From Actinomycetota bacterium (GTDB lineage: Bacteria > Actinomycetota > Acidimicrobiia > Acidimicrobiales > JAJPHD01): a stretch of DNA of 64,000 nucleotides. Below are positions 27,283 to 34,348 of the stretch, piece by piece (the stretch's first letter is position 1; every line of letters begins with the position of its first letter). The position numbers and the translations under genes are program-made. The stretch is taken from positions 1 through 64,000 of the forward strand of contig JAJPHD010000018.1 in the NCBI GenBank assembly GCA_021325455.1, read 5' to 3'. The notes beneath the pieces are model-generated. The model worked only from the letters and a program-made list of their open reading frames with translations. It made no database searches and was not told the origin of the DNA.

Positions 27283-27984
27283 TCAGAACAAGGCGGTGCC
27301 TCCGTCGATGGAGAGCGTCTGGCCCGTGACCCACGCCGCCCGGTCGGACACGAAGAACCGGACGCCGTTGGCGATGTCCTCTGGCCGTCCCAGGCGCCGG
27401 AGCGAGATCCTCTCCAGCAGCGCCCGCTGGCCCTCCTCGCCGTAGGAGGCCCACTGGCGCTCCGTGGTGGGGTTGGACAGGATGAAGCCGGGGGCGATGC
27501 AGTTCACCGTGATCCCGAAGGGCCCGAGCTCATGGGCCATCTGGCGGGTGAAGCCGATCTGGGCCGCCTTGGCACTGGCGTAGGCCTGGATGCCGGTGAG
27601 GCTCACGCTTCTCCCGGCGCCGGAGGAGATGTTCACGATGCGGCCGTAGCGCCGCTTCTTCATGCCGGTTACGGCCTGCCTCGTGCACACGAAGGTGCTC
27701 GTGAGGTTGGCCTGCACAACGGCCTGCCAGTCCTCGTCGCTCACCTCCTCGAGCGGCCGCCCCGTCTGCCCACAGACGCCACCAGCGTTGTTGACCAGCA
27801 CGTCCACGGGACCGATGCGCTCGAAGAGGGCCCTCACCTCGTCGGAGTGGGTGACGTCGACCGTGTCCAGGTCCACGCCGTGGACCGTGAGCCCGTCCTG
27901 CCTCAGCCCCTCCGCTATGGCGGAGCCGATGCCGTGGGCCGTGCCTGTGACCAGCGCCGTCCTGCTCCCGGTCTCCTCTGTCAT
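27283..27984 (-). CDS. Short-chain dehydrogenase/reductase (SDR, FabG-like)
   Basis: The 233-aa classical SDR has the cofactor motif VTGTAHGIG (residues 12-20), VLVNNAGG, the catalytic Ser near 120-121 (IVNISSGAG), Tyr135 and Lys139 (YASAK), and the C-terminal SIDGG. Asp38 after strand 2 (HGVDLD) favours NAD(H) over NADP(H). Such enzymes interconvert alcohols and ketones, often 3-hydroxyacyl or sugar substrates. It is transcribed opposite to its neighbours, starts with a good GGAAGG Shine-Dalgarno sequence, and shares a 116-bp divergent region with the methylaspartate ammonia-lyase gene. A role in the same catabolic pathway is inference. Confidence 0.84.
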   Translation of the reverse strand: MTEETGSRTALVTGTAHGIGSAIAEGLRQDGLTVHGVDLDTVDVTHSDEVRALFERIGPVDVLVNNAGGVCGQTGRPLEEVSDEDWQAVVQANLTSTFVCTRQAVTGMKKRRYGRIVNISSGAGRSVSLTGIQAYASAKAAQIGFTRQMAHELGPFGITVNCIAPGFILSNPTTERQWASYGEEGQRALLERISLRRLGRPEDIANGVRFFVSDRAAWVTGQTLSIDGGTALF

Positions 27985-28064
27985 CGGCTGGACCTTCCTG
28001 TGAGAGGTGCCGCTCGGTCACCCCTGGGGCTGGCGATGCGAAGAAGGAGAGTACCGGTGGGGAC

Positions 28065-28080
28065 GGGCCCGGCCGGGCCC
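28065..28080. repeat. 16-bp perfect palindrome GGGCCCGGCCGGGCCC
   Basis: This uninterrupted inverted repeat lies in the 116-bp gap between the divergent SDR and methylaspartate ammonia-lyase genes, 20 bp before the latter start. It could be an operator or a hairpin in the leader; in so GC-rich a genome chance is not excluded. Confidence 0.35.
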
Positions 28081-28100
28081 TGCCTCCAGGTGCCGGCGCC

Positions 28101-29390
28101 ATGAGCCGCATTGCCGAGGTCCTCGGCGTTCCCGTGCGGGCCGGCTTCTTTGCCGACGACCAGGCCGCCATCCGGGCGGGGGCCGTCCAGGACGGGTTCG
28201 ACTACCTGGGAGAGCCGCTCACCGCCGGGTTCGCCCGCATCAGGCAACCCGGCGAGGCCCTGTCCGTCATCCTTGTCCTGGACGACGGCTACACGGCCCT
28301 CGGTGACTGCGCCACGGTCCAGTACGCGGGCGCCTGTGGCCGTGACGCCTTCTTGGGAGCCGGCGAGGCGGCTCGGGTCGTGCACGAGGAGGTGGCCCCG
28401 CTCCTGGTGGGACGTGAGATCAGAGCCTTTCACGGCCTGGCCGCAGAGGTGGACGACCTCACCGTGGCCGGGGAACGCCTCCACAGTGCCATCCGCTACG
28501 GGGTGTCCCAGGCCATCCTCGATGCCGCCGCCTGGTCGCGGCGCCTCACCATGGCCGAGGTCGTCCGGGACGAGTACCGGACGGGCTGCCCTCTCGAGCC
28601 CGTCCCCCTCTTCGCCCAGTCGGGTGACGACCGGCGGGCCAACGTCGACAAGATGATCCTGAAGGAGGTGGAGGTCCTGCCCCACGGGCTCATCAACAGC
28701 GTGGAGGCGAAGCTGGGCAGGAGGGGCGAGCTGCTGGCCGACTACGTGGCCTGGGTACGCCGGCGCATCCTCGAGCTGCGCCGGCGGCCCGACTACGCAC
28801 CGACCCTCCACTTCGACACCTACGGCACGATCGGGCTGGCCCTCGGTGGCGAGGTCGGCTCGGTCGCCGACTACCTGGCTCGCCTCGGCGAGCTGGCAGC
28901 CCCCTTCGCCCTCCGCATCGAGCACCCCCTGGACGCCGGCTCCCGCCCCGCCCAGGTGGCCCAGATGGCCGAGCTACGGTCAGCGCTGGCCGACCGGGGC
29001 ACGGGGGTCCAGATCGTGGCCGACGAGTGGTGCAACACCTTGGAGGACGTGAGGGAGTTCGTGGCCGCCGGGGCTGCCGACATCATCCACGTGAAGTGCC
29101 CCGACCTGGGGAGCGTGCACAACACCGCCGCCGCCCTGCTCCATGTGCGGGAGGCGGGCCTGGGTGCCTACTGCGGAGGGACGTGCAACGAGACCGAGCG
29201 ATCGGCCCAGGTGTGCGCCCACCTGGCAATGGCCTGCGGGGCCTCCCAGGTCCTGGCCAAGCCGGGGATGGGGGTGGACGAGGGCCTCATGATCGTGGGC
29301 AACGAGATGGCGAGGGTGGCGGCCCTGGCGCGCCACCGCCGGAACCAGCAACGAGGGGCCGAGCCAGCGGCGAGGGGGGCCGCGCCGTGA
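28101..29390 (+). CDS. mal: 3-Methylaspartate ammonia-lyase
   Basis: The 429-aa enolase-superfamily protein matches methylaspartate ammonia-lyase throughout, and its catalytic residues run one number above those of the Clostridium enzyme: His195 (VLPHGLINS), metal ligands Asp239 (FDTYGTIG), Glu274 (RIEHPLD) and Asp308 (VADEWCNT), and the base Lys332 (HVKCPDLG). The CGGTCNETERSA loop is also present. The family removes ammonia from (2S,3S)-3-methylaspartate to give mesaconate. One deviation is that the Gln preceding the base in the clostridial motif (QIK) is His330 here, which may alter amine or substrate preference. The stop overlaps the CoA-transferase gene, suggesting mesaconate is activated to its CoA ester. 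No glutamate mutase gene is in view. Confidence 0.88.
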   Translation: MSRIAEVLGVPVRAGFFADDQAAIRAGAVQDGFDYLGEPLTAGFARIRQPGEALSVILVLDDGYTALGDCATVQYAGACGRDAFLGAGEAARVVHEEVAPLLVGREIRAFHGLAAEVDDLTVAGERLHSAIRYGVSQAILDAAAWSRRLTMAEVVRDEYRTGCPLEPVPLFAQSGDDRRANVDKMILKEVEVLPHGLINSVEAKLGRRGELLADYVAWVRRRILELRRRPDYAPTLHFDTYGTIGLALGGEVGSVADYLARLGELAAPFALRIEHPLDAGSRPAQVAQMAELRSALADRGTGVQIVADEWCNTLEDVREFVAAGAADIIHVKCPDLGSVHNTAAALLHVREAGLGAYCGGTCNETERSAQVCAHLAMACGASQVLAKPGMGVDEGLMIVGNEMARVAALARHRRNQQRGAEPAARGAAP

Positions 29391-30580
29391 GGCCCCTGGC
29401 CGGCGTGCGGGTCCTCGCCATCGAGCAGTACGGCGCCGGCCCCTTCGGCAGCCTCCATCTCGCCGACCTGGGGGCGGAGGTCATAAAGATCGAGGACCCT
29501 GCCACGGGCGGCGACGTAGGCCGCTATGTCCCGCCCTTCCAGGAAGGGGACACCAGCTTGTTCTTCGAGACCTTCAACCGCAACAAGCGCAGCATCGCCT
29601 TGGACCTGGCCTCCGCCGATGACCGGGAGGTGTTCGAGGACCTGGTGCGGGTGAGCGACGTCGTCTACTCCAACCTGCGCGGGGACATCCCGGCGAGGAT
29701 GGGCATCCGCTACGAGGAGCTGAAGCACCTCAACCCGGCCATCGTGTGCTGCTCGCTCAGCGGGTTCGGCCTGACCGGGCCCCGGCACGACGAGCCGGCC
29801 TACGACCACATCATCCAGGCCATGGCGGGATGGATGGCTCTCACTGGAGAACCCGACGGCCCCCCGACGAAGTCAGGGCTCTCGGTGGTGGACTACGCCG
29901 GAGGGCTGGTGGCCGCGGCCTCGATCCTCGCTGGGCTGCATGCCGCCAGGCGCGACGGCACAGGGATGGACTGCGACGTGAGCCTGTTCGAGACGGCCTT
30001 GTCGATGCTCACCTACCCGGCGACGTGGTACCTCACCCGGGGCCTGGTGCCGGACCGCACCCACCACTCCGCCCATCCCTCCGTGGTGCCGTTCCAAGCC
30101 TTCCAGACCGCCGACGGCTGGATAGTGGTGGCCTGCCCCAAGGAGAAGTTCTGGCGCCGCCTGGCGGGGGCGGTGGGCCTCGCCCACCTGGCCGAGGACG
30201 AGCGCTTCGCCACCTTCGCCAGCCGCCGGGCCAACGCCCCGGTCCTCCTCGGCCTCCTGGAGGAGCGCTTCCTCTCCCGGCCGGCGGCGGCATGGCTGAC
30301 CGAGCTGAGGGCCGCCCAGGTGCCCTGCGGGCCGGTGAGCTCGGTCCCCGAGGCGCTGGGTGATCCCCAGACCGGGGCGCGTTCCATGGTCGTGGAGACG
30401 GAGCACCCCCTCTTCGGCACCGTGAGGCAGGTCGCCAGCCCGCTGCGCGTGGGCGAGGACGGAGGCGTCCACCGGCGGGCACCCGCCCTGGACGAGGACC
30501 GCGACTACGTGCTGGGCGAGGTCCTCGGCTACCGGCCCGGGGGCCTGGACGGGCCGGGCCCAGAGGACGGGCGGTCATGA
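29387..30580 (+). CDS. CaiB/BaiF (class III) CoA-transferase
   Basis: The 397-aa protein shows the family core: RVLAIEQYGAGPFGSLHLADLGAEVIKIE, FNRNKRSIALDL, CCSLSGFGLTGP and the catalytic Asp169 in SVVDYAGGL, the position known from formyl-CoA transferase. Class III enzymes move CoA between carboxylic acids through an aspartyl-CoA anhydride. The GTG start overlaps the methylaspartate ammonia-lyase stop (GTGA), so I infer mesaconate as acceptor, as in the methylaspartate and 3-hydroxypropionate cycles where related enzymes act on mesaconate. The donor, for example succinyl-CoA, is a guess. Its own stop overlaps the dipeptidase start. Confidence 0.86.
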   Translation: MRPLAGVRVLAIEQYGAGPFGSLHLADLGAEVIKIEDPATGGDVGRYVPPFQEGDTSLFFETFNRNKRSIALDLASADDREVFEDLVRVSDVVYSNLRGDIPARMGIRYEELKHLNPAIVCCSLSGFGLTGPRHDEPAYDHIIQAMAGWMALTGEPDGPPTKSGLSVVDYAGGLVAAASILAGLHAARRDGTGMDCDVSLFETALSMLTYPATWYLTRGLVPDRTHHSAHPSVVPFQAFQTADGWIVVACPKEKFWRRLAGAVGLAHLAEDERFATFASRRANAPVLLGLLEERFLSRPAAAWLTELRAAQVPCGPVSSVPEALGDPQTGARSMVVETEHPLFGTVRQVASPLRVGEDGGVHRRAPALDEDRDYVLGEVLGYRPGGLDGPGPEDGRS

Positions 30581-31827
30581 GCACCGCCAGGCGCTACGCG
30601 GGCTACAGGTCCTACTCCTACCTGCGCCCTGGGATCGACTACGAGTCCTTCCGGCTGGCGCCCGAGACCGGGCGACAGCCCGCCTACGACCTGGTCCTCG
30701 ATGCCGGCCAGCGCCGGCGGGTGGAGAGCCTGCTGGCCCGCTCCATCGTCATCAGCCTCCACGACCACCCGGTGGTCTACCCCCTGCGGCCCGAGGAGTT
30801 CCGGGCCTACAACCGGGCCGGCCGTCAGCACACGGGATTCGAGGGCCTGGCCCGATCCGGCCTCACCGCCGTCTTCGACAACCTCATGGACGGCGAGGGG
30901 ATGATCACGAGCAGCGCCGGCTGGAAGTGGGACGAGACCATTCACGACCTGGGCATGCGCCTTTGCGACCTGGGCCACCAGGACTATGCCATCGTGGGCA
31001 GGACGGTCGGAGACATCGTGTCGGCCCACCAGGAGGGGCGGTTGGCCGTCGTGTTCGGGCTGGAGTCGGCCACGCCGATCGAGAACGAGGTTGACCGCCT
31101 GGATGTCCTCTACGGCCTGGGCGTGCGCCAGGTCGGCATCGCCTACTCGGAGGCCAACGCCCTCGGCGCCGGGCTGAAGGAGGCCCGGGACGGTGGCCTC
31201 ACCCGCTTCGGCCACCGGTGCGTGGAGCGCATGAACCGCCTGGGGATCGCCATTGACCTGTCCCACGCCGGGGACCGGACGGCCCTCGACACCATCGAGG
31301 CCAGCTCCAAGCCGGTCCTCATCACCCATGCCGGGGCGCGCGCCGTCTGGGGCACCCCTCGCATGAAGCCCGATGATGTCCTGATGGCCTGTGCCGAGCG
31401 AGGGGGGGTCCTCGGTATCGAGGCCGCTCCCCACTCCACCGTCTCGCCCGCCCACCCCGCCCACTGCCTGGAGTCGGTGATGGACCACTTCCTCTACGCG
31501 GTGGACCTGATGGGCATCGATCACGTGGCCTTCGGTCCCGACACCATCTTCGGGGACCATGTGGCCCTCCACCGGGTCTTCGGGCCGGCCCCTGGCCCGG
31601 GAGAGGGTGCGGCCCCCCGGCCGGCTGCCTCCCCCCGGCAGCCCGAGACGCCTCCCACCGGGGCTCCCCCCGCCGCCCAGCCGGTTCCCTACGTGGCGGG
31701 CATGGAGAACCCGGGCGAGAGCTTTGCCAACATCGTCTCCTGGCTCGTCCTCCACGACTACCCCGACGAGGACATCCAGAAGGTCATCGGGGGCAACGTG
31801 GTCCGGGTGCTGGGGGAGATATGGTGA
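30577..31827 (+). CDS. Membrane-dipeptidase family (M19) metalloenzyme
   Basis: The 416-aa TIM-barrel hydrolase has SLHDHP (His62, His64) as first metal site, FGLESA with the bridging glutamate, LSHAGDRT, ITHAGARAVWGTPR and the distal aspartate region HVAFGPDTIFGDH. Renal-dipeptidase-like enzymes cleave dipeptides, including those with D or unusual residues. The HDH signature differs slightly from the usual DGHND. A proline/alanine-rich insertion of about 35 residues (around 333-368) is atypical. The ATG overlaps the CoA-transferase stop, making a three-gene unit, and the peptide link with the upstream beta-aspartyl peptidase suggests a peptide catabolic route. There is no signal peptide, so it is probably cytoplasmic. 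Confidence 0.82.
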   Translation: MSTARRYAGYRSYSYLRPGIDYESFRLAPETGRQPAYDLVLDAGQRRRVESLLARSIVISLHDHPVVYPLRPEEFRAYNRAGRQHTGFEGLARSGLTAVFDNLMDGEGMITSSAGWKWDETIHDLGMRLCDLGHQDYAIVGRTVGDIVSAHQEGRLAVVFGLESATPIENEVDRLDVLYGLGVRQVGIAYSEANALGAGLKEARDGGLTRFGHRCVERMNRLGIAIDLSHAGDRTALDTIEASSKPVLITHAGARAVWGTPRMKPDDVLMACAERGGVLGIEAAPHSTVSPAHPAHCLESVMDHFLYAVDLMGIDHVAFGPDTIFGDHVALHRVFGPAPGPGEGAAPRPAASPRQPETPPTGAPPAAQPVPYVAGMENPGESFANIVSWLVLHDYPDEDIQKVIGGNVVRVLGEIW

Positions 31828-31884
31828 GGAGGCGCCCGGCCCGGCCCGCCTCGTGGCCAGCCCGGGCTGCACCGCCCCGAGCCT

Positions 31885-31890
31885 TAGCAT
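31885..31890 (+). promoter_or_regulatory. -10 box TAGCAT for xseA
   Basis: TAGCAT is followed by 7 nt and then ATG 31898. It overlaps the earlier ATG at 31889, so transcription would begin after it; this decides the xseA start in favour of 31898 and suggests a leaderless mRNA. Confidence 0.45.
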
Positions 31891-31897
31891 GGCGCCC

Positions 31898-33154
31898 ATG
31901 TCGTTGTTCTCGCCCGATGAGGTGGTGCACCAGGTCAGCCTGGTCCGGCTGAGCACCCTGATAGCCCGGTCGGTGGCCGGGGTGGGGACGGTGCAGACCG
32001 AGGGTGAGGTGGTGCGGCCCAGCACCCGCCCGGGAAGGGTGTGGTTCATCCTGCGGGACCGGGCGGCCCAGGTCACCGTCACCTGCTCCTCCTCGAGGGC
32101 CGGCCGGTGCCGGGCCGTGCACGGCGAGAGGGTCCGGGTGACCGGCCGCCTCACCTGGCTGCCCCAGCGGGGACAGCTGCAGCTGGAGGCCCAGGAGGTG
32201 GTGCCCGTGGGGGAGGGAGCCATCCAGGCCCACCTGGAGGCCATCCGGGACAAGCTGGCCGCAGAGGGTCTGCTCTCCCGGCCCCGGAGGCCACTTCCCC
32301 TGCTGCCTGCCACCATCGGGGTGGTGTGCGGGGCCGATGCCGCCGTGCGGGCCGACATCGAGTCGGTGGTGGCGGCGCGCTTCCCGGGCTACCCGCTCGC
32401 CTTCCGGGAGGTGAACCTCTCCGGCCCGGGGGCCGCCGACGCCATCATCCAGGGCCTCAAGGAGCTGGACGCCCGCCCCGAGGTCGAGGTGATCGTCCTG
32501 GCCCGGGGGGGTGGCGACGCCGTGGCTCTGCTCCCCTTCAGCGACGAGGAACTGTGCCGTGCCGTGGCCGCCACGGCCACCCCCGTGGTGTCCGCCATCG
32601 GGCACGACCGGGACCGGCCGCTGTGCGACGAGGTGGCCGACCTGCGCTGCGGGACGCCCTCGCTGGCCGCCGGAGCCGTGGTCCCCGACAGGGCCGCCCT
32701 GGAGCGGACCTTGGACAGCCTCCTGGCGGAGGCGGCCCGGGCCGCCCGGGCCCGGGTCGAGGATGGTGGGCGCCGCCTCGCCGCCGTGGACAGGAAGGGG
32801 GCTCTTCGGGCCGGGATCACGTGGTCCCGCCACCGCCTGGACCAGGCAGGGAGCCGGTTGGGGGAGCTGGACACGAGCCGGTGGCTGGCCCAGGCGGCCC
32901 GGTCGTTGGGGCGGGCGGACCGGGATTCCCCGATGGCCACCCGGCTCGCCCAGGCCAAGGCCACCCTGGCCGGCCAGGCCCGCACCGTGGAGGCGTTGGA
33001 CCCGGTCAGGGTGCTCGAGCGGGGCTATGCCATCGTCCGGGGGCCGGGAGGGGCCGTGCTGCGGAGCCCGGGGCAGGTGGAGGGAGGGGACGAGCTCGAC
33101 ATCGCCCTGGCCCGTGGCCCTCTGCGGGCGACGGTGATGGGGGGTGCCCCTTGA
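31898..33154 (+). CDS. xseA: Exodeoxyribonuclease VII large subunit
   Basis: The 418-aa protein has an N-terminal OB fold (VGTVQTEGEVVRPSTRPGRVWFILRD) and the catalytic domain with VIVLARGGGD, PVVSAIGHDRDRPLCDEVADLRCGTPS and the helical C-terminus ending ERGYAIVRG. It forms the nuclease core of exonuclease VII, which degrades single-stranded DNA in repair. It is followed by xseB, whose start overlaps its stop, the standard pairing. The ATG at 31889 is an alternative start, but a -10 box precedes 31898 at leaderless spacing. The length is slightly below the E. coli protein. Confidence 0.92.
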   Translation: MSLFSPDEVVHQVSLVRLSTLIARSVAGVGTVQTEGEVVRPSTRPGRVWFILRDRAAQVTVTCSSSRAGRCRAVHGERVRVTGRLTWLPQRGQLQLEAQEVVPVGEGAIQAHLEAIRDKLAAEGLLSRPRRPLPLLPATIGVVCGADAAVRADIESVVAARFPGYPLAFREVNLSGPGAADAIIQGLKELDARPEVEVIVLARGGGDAVALLPFSDEELCRAVAATATPVVSAIGHDRDRPLCDEVADLRCGTPSLAAGAVVPDRAALERTLDSLLAEAARAARARVEDGGRRLAAVDRKGALRAGITWSRHRLDQAGSRLGELDTSRWLAQAARSLGRADRDSPMATRLAQAKATLAGQARTVEALDPVRVLERGYAIVRGPGGAVLRSPGQVEGGDELDIALARGPLRATVMGGAP

Positions 33155-33417
33155 CCCCGCAAGGGATGCCGCCTGGCTCCGGCCGCCAACCCCCACCTCT
33201 TCCCGACCTGGAGCAGATGAGCTTCGAGGAGCTGGTGGATCTGCTGGAGGACCTGACCCGCCGGATGGCCTCTGGCGAGATCGGCATCGAGCTGGCGGCG
33301 GGCCTCTACGAGCAGGCTGGGGTGGTGCACCGGGCGGCAACCGAGCGCCTGGCCCGGGTGCAGGCCCGCCTCGAGGCCCTGGCCGGGGACGGGGACCAAG
33401 GGGCATCCCCCCCCTGA
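33151..33417 (+). CDS. xseB: Exodeoxyribonuclease VII small subunit
   Basis: The 88-aa protein contains the XseB signature MSFEELVDLLEDLTRRMASG and a second helix ELAAGLYEQAGVVHRAATERLARVQARLE, forming the helical hairpin that binds XseA. I chose the TTG at 33151, which overlaps the xseA stop (TTGA) and has a G-rich Shine-Dalgarno about 7 nt upstream. ATG 33166 would remove five residues and is an alternative. The N-terminal proline-rich segment is not conserved. It is co-translated with xseA. Confidence 0.88.
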   Translation: MTPQGMPPGSGRQPPPLPDLEQMSFEELVDLLEDLTRRMASGEIGIELAAGLYEQAGVVHRAATERLARVQARLEALAGDGDQGASPP

Positions 33418-33430
33418 GCCACCCGAGCCC

Positions 33431-34303
33431 TCATCCCCGGCGCCAGCGGGCCAGCCCGGCAGCGTGGATGGCGCGGGCCGCGGCCAGGTCCCTCGGGCCG
33501 GGGCCATGGCCTTCCTCCCCCGGCACCTCCAGGATGGCTGGGAGGTGCTGCAGCCGGGGGTGGCCGAGCAGGTGGCCGAGGGCCTGCCCGCCGATGGTCC
33601 CGGCCCCGAGGTTCTCGTGACGGTCGCGGGCGGCTCCCCTTCCCACCTTCGAGTCGTTCAGGTGTAGGCAGGCCAGCCGGTCGAGACCCACACAGGCATC
33701 GAGCTCGCTCACCAGGGCGTCGGCCTCCTCCAGGGTGGCGTAGGAGGCCCCGGCGGCCCACAGGTGCTGGGTGTCGAGGCAGATGCCCAGCCTCCTGTCG
33801 CCGCCCGCCGCCGAGATGACGGCGGCCAGCTCGTCGAAGCTGCGCCCGATGCTCCCGCCGGCGCCGGCGGTGTTCTCGAGCAGTATGGGGCAGGCGCCTC
33901 CCGAGGCTTCGAGGGAGGCTGCCAGCGCCTCGACGATCCGGCTCAGAGAGGCAGCCAGCCCCTCTCCGAGGTGGCTGCCCACGTGGAGGACCAGGCCGGC
34001 CGAGCCGATGGCCGAGGCCACGGCCAGGTTGCTCGCTAGGCAGGCGCGGGACCGCTCGTAGACCTCGGCCGCTGGGCTGGCCAGGTTGATGAGGTAGGTG
34101 GCATGGCAGTAGGTGGCGCGCACCGTGGGGCTGTGGGCCTGGCGCCCACGGAAGGCCTTCAGCACCTCCGGGTCGTGGTTGGTGGCCCTCCACGCCCGGG
34201 CGTTCTGGGTGAAGAGCTGGATGGCGTCCGCGCCCATGGCCGTCCCCCGGTCCAAGGCGGCGGCCAGCCCGCCGCTCATGCGCACCTGGGCTCCTAGGAG
34301 CAT
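33431..34303 (-). CDS. nfo: Endonuclease IV (AP endonuclease, Nfo)
   Basis: The 290-aa TIM-barrel enzyme carries the zinc-site motifs of endonuclease IV: HVGSHLGEG, ILLENTAGAG, GICLDTQHLWAAG, CLHLNDSK, DRHENLGAG and the C-terminal ILEVPG. It cleaves DNA 5' of abasic sites in base-excision repair. The gene is convergent with xseAB (13-bp gap) and lies 45 bp downstream of pepN on the same strand. The window therefore has a small DNA-repair block here. The first residues MLLGAQVRMSGGL are typical of the family N-terminus, so the ATG at 34303 is secure. Confidence 0.93.
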   Translation of the reverse strand: MLLGAQVRMSGGLAAALDRGTAMGADAIQLFTQNARAWRATNHDPEVLKAFRGRQAHSPTVRATYCHATYLINLASPAAEVYERSRACLASNLAVASAIGSAGLVLHVGSHLGEGLAASLSRIVEALAASLEASGGACPILLENTAGAGGSIGRSFDELAAVISAAGGDRRLGICLDTQHLWAAGASYATLEEADALVSELDACVGLDRLACLHLNDSKVGRGAARDRHENLGAGTIGGQALGHLLGHPRLQHLPAILEVPGEEGHGPGPRDLAAARAIHAAGLARWRRG

Positions 34304-34348
34304 GGTCGCAAGGCGCGGGTGCTGAGGACGTCGGCGCCAGGACCGGGC

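Noticed and set aside
34304-34348. Transcription terminator between pepN and nfo
   Set aside because: The 45-bp gap has no convincing inverted repeat; the genes may be co-transcribed.
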